34,909 nucleotides of DNA from positions 1-34,909 of the forward strand of contig NZ_PDCP01000060.1 in assembly GCF_002553505.1 (NCBI RefSeq). The letters are read 5' to 3'. Source of the stretch: Mycolicibacterium agri (GTDB taxonomy: Bacteria; Actinomycetota; Actinomycetes; Mycobacteriales; Mycobacteriaceae). The position numbers and the translations under genes were made by a program. Every line of letters starts with the position of its first letter. Position 1 is the stretch's first letter. Of the stretch, positions 1-8,345 are shown piece after piece. The notes beneath the pieces are model-generated. The model worked only from the letters and a program-made list of their open reading frames with translations, did no database searches and had not been told where the DNA came from.

Positions 1-18
1 ATAACTGGCAATCCAGGT

Positions 19-70
19 GGTCCCATCACCCTGGCAAAAATCAGGTCACACTGGTCCCATCCTCATGGCA
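19..70. repeat. Two 19-bp imperfect direct repeats, possible IS end
   Basis: Two copies of TGGTCCCATC-N4-TGGCA lie at 19-37 and 52-70, 33 bases apart and identical at about 15 of 19 positions. They adjoin the point where the IS481-type transposase loses its homology (about position 74). Repeated terminal motifs of this kind are typical of IS21-family ends, so a second insertion element may begin left of the window and have truncated the IS481 copy. The family assignment is inference from the repeat pattern alone. Confidence 0.35.
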
Positions 71-385
71 GGCGACAGACACCGTTCGCGGGCACATCCC
101 GAGCTTGGCGGCGATCTCGTCAGGGCCGCAGCGGTGGCGTTTGCGCCAGGCCACGATCTGGTTCTCCACGCTGGGCCGAACACGGCTCGGACTGGTATGC
201 GGCCGCGAGGACCGGTCGTGAAGACCGTCTTCACCCTCGGTCTCAAAACGGCTGATCCAGGTGTGGACGCATTTACGCGAGACCCCCATCGCTTTCGCGA
301 TGTGGGCTTTGGGCCAACCAGCCTGATACCGGTGCACCATCAGCAGGCGGCCGTGAAACGTCGTACGGGCATTACGGTGGGACAC
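41..385 (-). pseudogene. IS481-family transposase, truncated N-terminal part
   Basis: This is the N-terminal third of an IS481-type transposase. It starts at a GTG at 385 with GGAGG six bases upstream. The first 100 or so residues form the DNA-binding region: a helix-turn-helix around AHIAKAMGVSRKCVHTWISR, then a linker with DRSSRPH and a second helical segment ending PRTVS. IS481 proteins normally continue from there into the DDE catalytic domain. Here the frame runs after PRTVS into about a dozen unrelated residues and stops, so no catalytic residues remain and the gene cannot encode an active transposase. The break at about position 74 coincides with a pair of direct repeats that may belong to another element. 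Confidence 0.75.
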
Positions 386-488
386 GAGAACCTCCGGACG
401 GTGGTGGACCTAGACAAGCCACACCCCACCCGGAGGTTCTCCTCACATCAAGCCAACACGCCTGCTACCAACGTCCTGTCCCAGTACA
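74..488 (-). mobile_element. IS481-type insertion sequence remnant
   Basis: The remnant runs from the truncation near 74 to a terminal sequence at about 461-488 which, read on the minus strand, begins TGTACTGGGACAGGACGTTG. A TG(T) start and a GGACAGG-type inverted repeat are usual for IS481 ends. The opposite end and most of the transposase are missing. The intact end lies two bases before the stop codon of the neighbouring small membrane protein gene, so the insertion is at the very 3' end of that gene. Confidence 0.6.
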
Positions 489-489
489 A

Positions 490-735
490 CTAGCGCTTAT
501 CCGCAGGCTGCGGCCTCAGCACGTCCGTTTCCGCGTCGATCGGCGTCAACGTCACCATCTGCGGGTCCGGTGACACGCGGTTGGCGATTTTGCGGCGACC
601 TGCCGTGATCACGGCCTTGGCCGCCGGGCTTTCCGTCAGCGCCCGATAGGTGCCTGCGATCTGCTCATATCGACGCCGGCCCGCCTTTGTGCCCAACACA
701 TAGCCGACGGCCAGTACGACGACATACCGCAACAC
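490..735 (-). CDS. Small membrane-anchored basic protein (81 aa), unknown function
   Basis: The GTG at 735 is chosen because GGGAGG (742-747) stands six bases upstream; a longer frame from 780 lacks such a site. The protein opens with a hydrophobic segment (LRYVVVLAVGYVLGTKAGR) followed by the basic stretch GRRRYEQI and a polar tail. A single membrane anchor followed by GTKAGRRRYEQI resembles YtxH-like small proteins that are common in mycobacteria, but I cannot assign a function. The stop codon sits only two bases from the IS481 end, so the native C-terminus may have been altered by the insertion. The gene is divergent from tRNA-Asn. Confidence 0.6.
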   Translation of the reverse strand: MLRYVVVLAVGYVLGTKAGRRRYEQIAGTYRALTESPAAKAVITAGRRKIANRVSPDPQMVTLTPIDAETDVLRPQPADKR

Positions 736-881
736 AGGGCTCCTCCCGAAGACGGCGTGTTTGTCTCCATCCTGCCTCACCGGCGACCGGTGCGTGCCGG
801 GTGGGAACTCATTGGCGAGTCCCGCCGCCGGTAGGCTAGAGTCTCCACTTGGCCGCGGCGAGCGTCCGCGAATGCAGACAG

Positions 882-954
<73 letters not shown>

Positions 955-1124
955 CAGCGACACTCTTCGTGAAACCCCACTCGTTTGTCACCCGGCATCC
1001 CGGGTACGTTGGCTGTACGCGGTGGGCACTTGGGTTGGTTGCATCCGCCCGCCGCCAGGTGGTGAGGGGCGCAACTGAGTGTTGAGAAGACAGCGCCCTC
1101 CTCTCGTCGCCGCTTCTTTGGCCA

Positions 1125-1130
1125 TAAGAT
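1125..1130 (+). promoter_or_regulatory. Candidate -10 box for the GAF-ANTAR gene
   Basis: TAAGAT fits the mycobacterial TANNNT -10 pattern. It lies eight bases before the ATG at 1139, which would make this transcript leaderless or nearly so. No Shine-Dalgarno sequence precedes either 1139 or the next ATG at 1148, which agrees with a leaderless message. The stretch 957-1124 shows nothing else I can support. Confidence 0.35.
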
Positions 1131-1138
1131 CACGATCG

Positions 1139-1870
1139 ATGGGCGTGATGAGCAACCGGCAGCTGGCAGAAGTCCTCGGCGACCTCGCGATCGAGATGCA
1201 GGCTCGCACCGATGTCGACGAGATTCTGCGCAGCATCCTGGGTGCCTCCGTCTACATCGTCGCCGGCGCCAGATGGGCAGGGATATCCCGCGTCGAGCAC
1301 GGCCGCGTCGAATCCGCGGTGACCACCGATCCGGTGGCCGCCGAACTCGACCGCCTGCAGTCTGACTTGGGCGACGGGCCCGCCCTGAGCACGCTTCGCG
1401 AACGCGAAACCGTCTTCGTCAAAGACCTGGCCGAGGAAACCCGCTGGCCGCAGTACGTCAAGACGGCCCTCGGCCTCGGCGTCCGTTGCCTGCTGTCGTT
1501 CCGTCTGTTCACGACCAAGCAAAGCTACGGCGCGCTCAACCTCTACGGCGCCTCGGCAGGCGCGTTCGATGACGACTCACAGGCGATCGGGGAGATCCTC
1601 GCCCAGCACGCCGCGGTGGCGATGGCCGGCGCGGCCGCCGAGGAACAGTTCCACACGGCGCTGGCCAGTCGCGACATCATCGGTCAGGCCAAAGGCATTC
1701 TGATGCAGCGCGATCGGCTGACCGGTCTGCAGGCCTTCGCCGCGCTGACCCGCGCATCGCAAGAGACCAATATAAATTGGTCAACGTCGCGCGCTGGCTC
1801 GTCACCGAACATGAATCCAATCTCGACGGCGAAAATTCGAATTCGTAGAAGCCTGAACCGATTTCGGTGA
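1139..1870 (+). CDS. GAF-ANTAR regulator with a frameshift in the ANTAR domain
   Basis: A GAF sensor domain spans roughly residues 20-165 and an ANTAR domain begins at about residue 175 (SRDIIGQAKGILMQRDRLTG). ANTAR proteins bind paired hairpins in RNA and act as antiterminators; GAF-ANTAR proteins are common soluble regulators in mycobacteria. The start is ATG 1139 (leaderless candidate) or ATG 1148. At about 1771-1777 the reading frame breaks: continuing in the frame that starts at TTG 1777 gives LVNVARWLVTEHESNL and a stop at 1848, the expected third ANTAR helix, whereas the open frame gives unrelated residues up to 1870. One base seems to be missing in the run ATAAATTGG. As read, the RNA-binding domain lacks its last helix. 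Whether this is a real mutation or an assembly error cannot be told here. Confidence 0.75.
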   Translation: MGVMSNRQLAEVLGDLAIEMQARTDVDEILRSILGASVYIVAGARWAGISRVEHGRVESAVTTDPVAAELDRLQSDLGDGPALSTLRERETVFVKDLAEETRWPQYVKTALGLGVRCLLSFRLFTTKQSYGALNLYGASAGAFDDDSQAIGEILAQHAAVAMAGAAAEEQFHTALASRDIIGQAKGILMQRDRLTGLQAFAALTRASQETNINWSTSRAGSSPNMNPISTAKIRIRRSLNRFR

Positions 1871-2010
1871 ATCGCGCCAAAACGCGTCAGCACCGGTTCG
1901 ACAATGTATGCGGCGGCGAACGGTCTGACTGGCCCGCCGAGCCACGCGACTCCCCAGACCGGCCACTCCCTCTCGCCGTCGAATTGTCCAACGCACGAAC
2001 GGAGCCGCCC

Positions 2011-2400
2011 ATGTCTGAGCAGGAAAACAAGGAACTTATCGAGAGGGGTTACGCGGCCTTCTCCGCGGGCGACATCCAAACGGTGATGGATCAATTCGAC
2101 GACGACATCGAATGGGTGCAACCGGGCCAGAGCGCCATCAGCGGCACCTTCCACGGCAAGACGGAAGTCATGGAGTTCATGGAGCGGTTGGCGCAGAAGG
2201 CACCGACCGTCACGCTCAAGAGGCTCATCGCCGAGGGTGACACCGTCGTGGCGATCACCGACGTGACCGTTGACGGTCAAACCGGAGAGGATGCCGACGT
2301 TTTCACCGTCCGCGACGGCAAGACCGTCCGCGCCGAGATCCACGCGGACACCGCGCTGTTGGAGCGGGTGTACGGCAAGAAGGAACTCGCCGCCGGGTGA
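2011..2400 (+). CDS. SnoaL-like / NTF2-fold protein (129 aa)
   Basis: The ATG at 2011 is preceded by GGAG at 2001-2004. The length and sequence pattern fit the SnoaL/NTF2-like superfamily: an N-terminal helix (NKELIERGYAAFSAGD), then DDDIEWVQPG, a strand ending SGTFHGKTEV, and a C-terminal sheet containing ITDVTVDGQTG and DVFTVRDGK. The family is a cone-shaped alpha+beta barrel used for isomerases, hydrolases and small-ligand binding proteins. Nothing in the sequence fixes the substrate. It is a soluble cytoplasmic protein without a signal peptide. The 140 bases before it show no further gene; the next gene starts 50 bases after its stop. Confidence 0.75.
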   Translation: MSEQENKELIERGYAAFSAGDIQTVMDQFDDDIEWVQPGQSAISGTFHGKTEVMEFMERLAQKAPTVTLKRLIAEGDTVVAITDVTVDGQTGEDADVFTVRDGKTVRAEIHADTALLERVYGKKELAAG

Positions 2401-2449
2401 TCGATGCTGCGGCACGGGCCCGGTGGGCGCAGTCCGTAAGCTCGGCGGC

Positions 2450-2932
2450 ATGCGACTGATTCGCTTGATCGCCGTCCCGATGGCTCTCGGTATGTTCGCC
2501 ATCGGCTGCGGCTGGAGTCCGCCGGGCCCGGAGCCGACCAGCACACAGGCCTGCGGGCCGTCGGATGCGCCCAGCCCCGACACCGTCGCCCAGGCGATCG
2601 CGATCCTGCCCTCTGGTCCGCACTGGCAGGAGACCGCGCGCGGCCACACCCCGGACTGCCGGCTGAACTGGGTGGTGGTCAAGGCCGGTGACGGGTCGGA
2701 CAGCCCGATGCAGGTGCTGTTCTTTGACCGCAACAACGCGCTCGGCCCGGCCACGCCGGAGCCGCGGCCCTACATCAACGTCATCTCGTCGGGCAACGAG
2801 ACCGCCAACGTGCAGTACCAGTGGCGGCAGGGTCAGGACCCCGCCTGCTGCCCGACGGGGATCGCCACCGTGCGGTTCCAGATCGACGACGACGGCAAGC
2901 TCAAGGCGCTCGACCCGATCCCCAATCCGTAG
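2450..2932 (+). CDS. LppP/LprE-like lipoprotein (160 aa)
   Basis: The product starts with a lipoprotein signal: basic MRLIRL, a hydrophobic core, and a lipobox ending FAIGC with the acylated cysteine at residue 20. A proline-rich linker follows, then a conserved domain containing LPSGPHWQ, a segment reading VLFFDRNNALG, and a CC pair near residue 138 that may form a disulfide with the earlier cysteines. The pattern recalls LppP/LprE family mycobacterial surface lipoproteins, whose biochemical role is not known. The ATG at 2450 is chosen because it places the signal peptide at the N-terminus; the Shine-Dalgarno sequence is weak. Its stop abuts that of the convergent SDR pseudogene. Confidence 0.7.
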   Translation: MRLIRLIAVPMALGMFAIGCGWSPPGPEPTSTQACGPSDAPSPDTVAQAIAILPSGPHWQETARGHTPDCRLNWVVVKAGDGSDSPMQVLFFDRNNALGPATPEPRPYINVISSGNETANVQYQWRQGQDPACCPTGIATVRFQIDDDGKLKALDPIPNP

Positions 2933-3708
2933 TCACACCCCGCGAACGCTGCCGCCGTCGATGACGTACTCGGCGCCGGTGATGTAGGCCGCGCGGTCGG
3001 AGACCAGGAACGCGACGAGCTCACCGACATCGGCAGGCCTGCCGGGCGCGCCGAGCGGGATACCGCCGATCGACGCCGTAATCTCGGCCCGCGCCTCGTC
3101 GATCGAGATGTCGTTCATCTCGCCGATCTCCACCGCCATCCGGTAAGCCGATTCGGTTTCGATGGAGCCGGGACACACCGCGTTGACCCGAATTCCCGTC
3201 GGCGCCAATTCATTCGACAACGCCTTGCTGTAGTTGGCGAGCGCCGCCTTGGCCGCGGCGTACGGGATGGTTGTCGGAAGCGGGGCGCGCCGCTGAATCG
3301 ACGTGATGTGCACGATGGCGCCGGAACCACGCTCGACCATGCCCGGGATGAGCGCCCGGTCGAGTCGGACCGCGGCAAGCAGATTCGTGTTCAGCGCGAA
3401 CTGCCAGTCCTCCTCGGTCAGCGCCGCCGCTCCACCGTCATGCCGGCCGGAGCCGCCGACGTTGTGCACGACGATGTCGACCACACCGAGCCGTTCGAGC
3501 GCCGCATCGGCCAGCGCGGCGATGCCGTCGGCCGTGCTGACATCCGAGACAACGACGTGGTCGGCGGGGACGTCGTCTGGCACGGTGCGGCCGTGACCAG
3601 CACGCGTGCCCCGCCGGCGCGCAGGCGATCGGCAACGCCTTTTCCGATGCCCCGCGTTCCGCCGGTGATCAGCGCGGTGCGGCCAGAGAACTCATCAAGA
3701 TCACTCAC
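2933..3708 (-). pseudogene. SDR-family oxidoreductase, split by a frameshift
   Basis: Two frames on the minus strand join into one short-chain dehydrogenase/reductase. The first, from GTG 3708, has the nucleotide-binding glycine motif TGGTRGIGKG and then RAGGARVLVTA. The second resumes near 3590 with PDDVPADHVVVSDVS and carries HNVGG (the NNAG position), the catalytic serine in HITS, YAAAK (Tyr and Lys of the active site) and the C-terminal GAEYVIDGG. Around 3588-3592 the plus strand reads GCGGCC where one more G would restore the frame. SDR enzymes of this type reduce or oxidise small hydroxy or keto substrates with NAD(P)H. As read, neither half has both cofactor and catalytic motifs, so the gene is broken unless the base loss is a sequencing error. 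Confidence 0.8.
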
Positions 3709-3737
3709 CCGGCGAGTCTGCCACCCGCCACCGACAA

Positions 3738-5708
3738 CTACTTCGGCTCGATCGTGCCCGCGCTGATGGCGTCCTTTTCGGTCTGCTCGTCGGCGTCGGG
3801 GATGTTTTCCGGGTGCAGCATCTCGGCGTAGCGCAGTTGCTCCGGGATGCCAAACCCGTCGACGAGGACTTCGGCGTAGGGGCGCAGGTTGCGGCAGCGT
3901 TCGTTGACGCCGCGGGTGACGGCCTTGGCGCGCTCGGTGGACAGGAAGCGGTGTTCCATGAACCACGCCCGGTCCTCATCGATCACCGACAGCGCGTACA
4001 GGTCGCACACCATGTTGAGGATCTTGCGGGCCTCCTCGTCCTCGCAAGCGTCGATGCCGGCCACGAACGCCTCCAGGATGATCCGGTCGATGTGCGCCTG
4101 CGCGGCGTGCAGCACGTGGTCCTGCACCGCGTTGAACGCGTCGAACTCGCTCATCTCCTTGGACTTGCCCTGCAGCCGGCGGGCCACGGTCGAGATCATG
4201 TATTCCTCGCGGTCCTCGAACATCTTCATCTGGGTACCGCGGTTGAACAGGCTGCCCTCTTCCTCGTTGTCCTGCCGCGTGTCGAGGATCGTTTGGATGA
4301 TCGTCTCGGCCGCAGTGCGTTTCAGTACGCGCTCGCCGGCGAAATTGGCCGCGAACCGCACCCACTCCACCGGGCTCATGCTCTTGATGTCGTCGGCGTA
4401 GGCGGTCAGCAGCTCCTTGGCCACCAACTGCGTCAGGACGTGGTTGTCGCCCTCGAAGGTGGTGAACACGTCGGTGTCGGCCTTCAGCGCGATCAACCGG
4501 TTCTCGGCCATGTAACCCGCGCCGCCGCAGGCCTCGCGGGCCTCCTGAATCGCGCGGGTGGCATGCCAGGTGTTGGCGGCCTTCAGCCCGGCCGCACGCG
4601 CCTCCAACTCGCGCTGTTCCTCGGGATCGGGCTCCTCGGCCGACTGCAGGTCATGGCATTTGGCCACCAGCTCGTTCTGCGCGAACTGCAGCGCATACGA
4701 CTTGGCGATCAGCGGCAGCAGCCGACGCTGGTGCACCAGGTAGTCCATGATCAGCACTTCGCCGTCGTTGGGGTCATGGAACTGCTTGCGCTGCAACGCA
4801 TATCGGGTCGCGATGTCCAGCGCCACCCGCGCCGCGGCCGCCGCGCTGCCGCCGACGGTGACGCGGCCGCGCACCAGGGTGCCGAGCATGGTGAAGAAGC
4901 GCCTGCTCGGGTTTTCGATCGGCGACGAGTATGTGCCGTCCGGTGCGACGTCGGCGTACTTGTTGAGCAGGTTCTCCCGCGGGATGCGGACGTGGTCGAA
5001 CTGGATACGGCCGTTGTCGACGCCGGGCAGGCCACCCTTGTAGTGACAGTCGGAGGTGGTGACGCCGGGCAGGTCGTTACCCTCGTCGTTGCGGATCGGC
5101 ACGATGAAGCAGTGCACCCCGTGGCCGACGCCGTCGGGAGTGATCAGCTGCGCGAAAACCGCTGCAACCCGGGCTGTTTCGGCTGCGCCGCCGATGTAGT
5201 CCTTGCGTGCCGTGCGGGTGGGGGAGTCGATGACGAACTCCTGCGTCTGCGGGTCGTACGTCGCGGTGGTCTCCAGCGACTGCACGTCGCTGCCGTGACC
5301 GGTCTCGGTCATCGCGAAGCAGCCGACGATGTCGAGGTCGATGATCTTCTTGACGTACTTCTGGTGATGGCGTTCGGTGCCCAGGTTCTCGATGGCGCCG
5401 CCGAACAGCCCCCACTGCACGCCCGCCTTGACCATCAGCGACAGGTCCGACATCGCGAGCATCTCGATCTGCGTGATCGCGGCGCCGACGTCGCCGTTGC
5501 CACCGTGCTCCTTTTTGAAGCCGTCCTCGGCCGCGCCTTGAGCGGCCATGATCTTCATCTGCTCCGCCACCTTCGTGCGGGCGATGACGGTGTTGGGCGT
5601 GTAGTGCGGTTTAAAGACCGGCTTGGAGAGTTCCTCCCGCATCCGGTTCTTCACATCGCGCCAACGGCCGTCCAACGTATTGCGTAGATGCTCCGCAGTG
5701 GTGGTCAT
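3738..5708 (-). CDS. Acyl-CoA dehydrogenase/oxidase family protein (656 aa)
   Basis: The ATG at 5708 starts MTTTAEHLRNTLDG. The length (656 residues) and layout fit the large acyl-CoA oxidase-like branch of the ACAD superfamily: an N-terminal helical domain, a middle beta domain containing CFAMTETGHGSDVQ (FAD and substrate contact region) and KDYIGG, and a C-terminal helical part with GGAGYMAENR and TTFEGDN. The glutamate of FEGDN, about residue 419, is where the catalytic base lies in acyl-CoA oxidases. Such proteins carry out the first alpha,beta-dehydrogenation of fatty acyl-CoA with bound FAD. Chain-length preference, and whether oxygen or ETF is the acceptor, cannot be read from the sequence. 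It is divergent from the VIT-like gene; the SDR pseudogene starts 30 bases beyond its stop. Confidence 0.85.
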   Translation of the reverse strand: MTTTAEHLRNTLDGRWRDVKNRMREELSKPVFKPHYTPNTVIARTKVAEQMKIMAAQGAAEDGFKKEHGGNGDVGAAITQIEMLAMSDLSLMVKAGVQWGLFGGAIENLGTERHHQKYVKKIIDLDIVGCFAMTETGHGSDVQSLETTATYDPQTQEFVIDSPTRTARKDYIGGAAETARVAAVFAQLITPDGVGHGVHCFIVPIRNDEGNDLPGVTTSDCHYKGGLPGVDNGRIQFDHVRIPRENLLNKYADVAPDGTYSSPIENPSRRFFTMLGTLVRGRVTVGGSAAAAARVALDIATRYALQRKQFHDPNDGEVLIMDYLVHQRRLLPLIAKSYALQFAQNELVAKCHDLQSAEEPDPEEQRELEARAAGLKAANTWHATRAIQEAREACGGAGYMAENRLIALKADTDVFTTFEGDNHVLTQLVAKELLTAYADDIKSMSPVEWVRFAANFAGERVLKRTAAETIIQTILDTRQDNEEEGSLFNRGTQMKMFEDREEYMISTVARRLQGKSKEMSEFDAFNAVQDHVLHAAQAHIDRIILEAFVAGIDACEDEEARKILNMVCDLYALSVIDEDRAWFMEHRFLSTERAKAVTRGVNERCRNLRPYAEVLVDGFGIPEQLRYAEMLHPENIPDADEQTEKDAISAGTIEPK

Positions 5709-5806
5709 ACCCCTGACGGTAACCCGGTTTTGGCGCGCGGAAACTGTGACTTGGCAAACGAAGGCAAACCTGGCTAGACCAGCCGAAACGGCAAGAGGTT
5801 GAATCG

Positions 5807-6544
5807 GTGGCAATGGCCAAGCAGGATGACGCACCGCTGTCGCCGACCGGGATGCCGCACGTGCGCGGGCACCGGCACTCCGACGTGTCCGGCGGCTGGC
5901 TGCGCGCCGCCACGTTCGGCGCGATGGACGGCCTCGTCAGCAACACCGCACTGATCGCCGGGGTGGCCGCCGCGGCGAGCGCCCACACCGTCGTCATCAG
6001 CGGCGTCGCGGGCCTGCTGGCCGGCGCGTTCTCGATGGCGTTGGGCGAGTACACGTCAGTCAAGACCGCCAACGAGCAGATCGACGCCGAGGTCATGGTG
6101 GAGCGGCGCGCATTCGAGCTGAATCCCAAGGCCGAGCGGGCCGAACTGATCGCGATGCTGGTCAAGCTCGGGATGAGCGTGAAAACCGCCGCGCAGGCCA
6201 CCGACGAGATTCACCGCGACCACCACCGAGCCATCAACTTCCACCTCGTTCAGGAGCTGGGTGTCGACCCGACCGAGAAGCCGTCGCCGTGGACCGCCGC
6301 CATCTCCTCGTTCGTCATGTTCGCCATCGGCGCCCTCGTGCCGCTGATCCCGTATCTGCTCGGGCTCGAGTCGCTGTGGGCCGGACTGGCATGCGGCGGC
6401 ATCGGCTTGGCGATCGCCGGCGCCGTCGCGTCGCGCTTCACCAGCCAGCCCGCGTGGTGGGCGTCGTTGCGGCAGGTGACGTTTGGCGGAATCGCCATCG
6501 CCGCCACCTATCTGGTCGGCACCCTCGTCGACTCGTTCCTGTAG
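5807..6544 (+). CDS. VIT1/CCC1-family metal transporter (245 aa)
   Basis: The protein shows the hallmarks of the vacuolar iron transporter family: GAMDGLVSNTALIAG in the first membrane helix, GAFSMALGEYTSVKT at the end of the second, then a charged cytosolic helical segment with several acidic residues (residues about 85-145) where VIT proteins bind metal, and three further membrane helices (about 160-245). VIT1/CCC1 proteins export Fe2+ or Mn2+ from the cytosol; in bacteria they are thought to relieve metal overload. The GTG at 5807 has AGAGG eight bases upstream; ATG 5813 is an alternative. No metalloregulator site is obvious in the 98-base divergent region shared with the acyl-CoA dehydrogenase gene. 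Confidence 0.85.
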   Translation: MAMAKQDDAPLSPTGMPHVRGHRHSDVSGGWLRAATFGAMDGLVSNTALIAGVAAAASAHTVVISGVAGLLAGAFSMALGEYTSVKTANEQIDAEVMVERRAFELNPKAERAELIAMLVKLGMSVKTAAQATDEIHRDHHRAINFHLVQELGVDPTEKPSPWTAAISSFVMFAIGALVPLIPYLLGLESLWAGLACGGIGLAIAGAVASRFTSQPAWWASLRQVTFGGIAIAATYLVGTLVDSFL

Positions 6545-6547
6545 CGG

Positions 6548-7756
6548 TCAGTCGGTACCGACGGTGATGGACTCGGCCTGCTCGGTGAGTTCGTCGAGCT
6601 CGGTCTCCTCGACATCGACCCCGGTCAGATAGCGGCGCGTGGCGGTCAGCACGCCCGCGCCCAACAGCACCGCGCCCGCACCAACCCAGTACGGCAGGTG
6701 CACGTTGACCTGTTCACCGAGCACGCCCGCAAGCCACGGCGCGACGGCCGCGCCGCCGAACCGCAGGAAGCTGTAGGCCGCCGAGGCCACTCCGCGTTCC
6801 ACCGGCGCGGCCTTCATCACGGTCTCGGTGATCAACGTGTTGTTGATGCCGATGAACAAACCGGCGACCACCACGCAAGCGGCCAGCACCAGCTTGTGCT
6901 CGGTGCCCAGCGCCATCACGACCAGGGTCGCGGTCATCGCCAGCAGGTTGACGATCAACACGTTGACGGTGCCGAACCGGTGCTGCAGCCGCGGCGCCAC
7001 CACCACCGACGTGAAAGCCAGTGCGACGCCCCAGCCGAAGAAGATCAGCCCGATCTGGTGGGCGGTCATGTCGAGCGGGAAGGGCGTGAACGCCAGCAGG
7101 GTGAAGAACCCGAAGTTGTACAGCAGGGCCGTGATTCCCACACCCAGCAGACCGCGGTGTCGCAACGCGCGGAAGGGATCGGCAAGTGTGGTGGCGCGTT
7201 CGGCTCGCGGTGTCGGCGGCAGCAGGAATGCGGTGACCACAAGCGCGACCGCCATCAAGCCCGAGACGCCGAAGAACGGACCGCGCCACGAGATCGATCC
7301 GAGCACCCCGCCGACCAGCGGGCCGACCGCGATGCCGAGTCCGAGCGCGGCCTCGTACAGGATGATCGCCTGGGCCACCGATCCCCGCGCCGAGCTGACG
7401 ATGGTGGCGAGCGCGGTCGCGATGAACAGCGCGTTGCCCAGCCCCCACAGCGCGCGCCAGCCGACGATGCCCATCACGCTGTCGGACAGGCCTGCCAGGC
7501 CGGCGCCGGCGATGATCACCAGCAGCCCGATCAGCAGCGTCCGCTTGGGGCCGATGCGGCTGGACACCACGCCGGTGATGAGCATGGCCACGCCCATCAC
7601 CGCCATGTAGCTGGTGAACAACAACGAGACTTGCGACGGGGAGGCGTCGAGGTTGTCGGCGATCGGCTTGAGAATGGGGTCGACGAGACCGATCCCCATG
7701 AACGCGACAACGGAGGCGAACGCGACGGCCCAGACGGCCTTGGGTTGGCGCCACAT
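6548..7756 (-). CDS. MFS drug/proton antiporter-type transporter (402 aa)
   Basis: Twelve hydrophobic segments fill most of the 402 residues, as in 12-TM DHA1-type major facilitator proteins. The loop between helices 2 and 3 reads GVVSSRIGPKRTLL, the MFS motif A position, and the fifth-helix region reads LGLGIAVGPLVGGVLG, matching the antiporter motif C. The C-terminal tail is acidic. It lies directly downstream of a MarR regulator on the same strand (32-base gap), so it is probably co-transcribed and induced by whatever ligand the MarR protein senses. Export of a toxic small molecule is the likely role; the substrate is not visible. Its stop lies three bases from that of the convergent VIT-like gene. 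Confidence 0.85.
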   Translation of the reverse strand: MWRQPKAVWAVAFASVVAFMGIGLVDPILKPIADNLDASPSQVSLLFTSYMAVMGVAMLITGVVSSRIGPKRTLLIGLLVIIAGAGLAGLSDSVMGIVGWRALWGLGNALFIATALATIVSSARGSVAQAIILYEAALGLGIAVGPLVGGVLGSISWRGPFFGVSGLMAVALVVTAFLLPPTPRAERATTLADPFRALRHRGLLGVGITALLYNFGFFTLLAFTPFPLDMTAHQIGLIFFGWGVALAFTSVVVAPRLQHRFGTVNVLIVNLLAMTATLVVMALGTEHKLVLAACVVVAGLFIGINNTLITETVMKAAPVERGVASAAYSFLRFGGAAVAPWLAGVLGEQVNVHLPYWVGAGAVLLGAGVLTATRRYLTGVDVEETELDELTEQAESITVGTD

Positions 7757-7777
7757 ACGGTGCGGCTGCTCCTAACT

Positions 7778-7788
7778 CACTATTAGTG
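7778..7788. promoter_or_regulatory. 11-bp palindrome between marR and MFS genes
   Basis: CACTATTAGTG is a perfect 5-1-5 palindrome lying immediately after the stop codon of the marR gene and before the MFS start. It could be a second operator inside the operon. It is short, so chance is possible. Confidence 0.3.
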
Positions 7789-8238
7789 CTATTTGGCGGT
7801 TGTTTTGGGGGCTGCCGCCTCGCTGGCGTCTTGCAGGATCGTGCGCATCACGCGGACCGCGTCTTCGAGCGTCTTACGGTCGGCGTCGCTGAGCCGTTCC
7901 AGGTAGGGCTCGATGGCCAGCCCGCGGTCGATGCGGACCTGCCGCAGCATGTCGACACCCTTGGGGGTGATGCGGATGAGTACAGCCCGTGCATCGTCGG
8001 GATCGACGGTGCGTGACACGAGCCCTGCGTCCTCCAACCGGCGCACCTGCATGGTCATCGTCGGTTGCGAGCAGTGATCCAGTGCGGCCAGATCCGAGAT
8101 CCGCGCAGCGCCTTGATCTTCGATCGTGCTCAGCAGGCGGCCCTGCGCGAACGGCAACGGGATCCGGGCCCGCTGTGAGGCCAGCCGGTTGAGTCGGGCC
8201 ACCACGGCGAGCAGGTCTGCACCAAGGGTCCGTGTCAC
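7789..8238 (-). CDS. MarR-family transcriptional regulator (149 aa)
   Basis: The product has the MarR winged-helix layout: a dimerisation helix (ADLLAVVARLNRLAS), helix-turn-helix ISDLAALDHCSQPTMTMQVRRLEDAGLV, the wing SRTVDPDDARAVLIRITPKG, and C-terminal dimer helices with RLSDADRKTLEDAV. MarR proteins repress nearby transporter operons and leave DNA when a phenolic or other small ligand binds. The GTG at 8238 is preferred over ATG 8280 because the longer form would place the palindrome at 8252-8266 inside the coding region; the GGGAGG before the GTG lies unusually close to it. Genes: marR then MFS on this strand, and a fused ECF ABC gene divergent on the other. From memory the neighbouring order matches M. 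tuberculosis Rv2327-Rv2325c. Confidence 0.85.
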   Translation of the reverse strand: MTRTLGADLLAVVARLNRLASQRARIPLPFAQGRLLSTIEDQGAARISDLAALDHCSQPTMTMQVRRLEDAGLVSRTVDPDDARAVLIRITPKGVDMLRQVRIDRGLAIEPYLERLSDADRKTLEDAVRVMRTILQDASEAAAPKTTAK

Positions 8239-8251
8239 CCTCCCATGGTTA

Positions 8252-8266
8252 CATAGCTTTGCTATG
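8252..8266. promoter_or_regulatory. Perfect palindrome, candidate MarR operator
   Basis: CATAGCTTTGCTATG is a perfect 6-3-6 inverted repeat, 13 bases upstream of the chosen GTG of marR and 79 bases before the ATG of the divergent ABC gene. MarR proteins usually bind palindromes of this size over their own promoter, so autorepression and joint control of the divergent gene are plausible. Binding is inference. Confidence 0.55.
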
Positions 8267-8345
8267 CGAATCAAATTCATGGAGACGTGGGGACGCTCAC
8301 AGCGCCCTTGCAGGACAGCCGCGTCGCGACTGGCAGAATCGTGAA

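Noticed and set aside
3813..5687. 624-codon open frame on the plus strand
   Set aside because: It is the antisense of the acyl-CoA dehydrogenase gene, has low-complexity His/Val/Arg-rich translation typical of shadows in high-GC DNA, and no recognisable motif.
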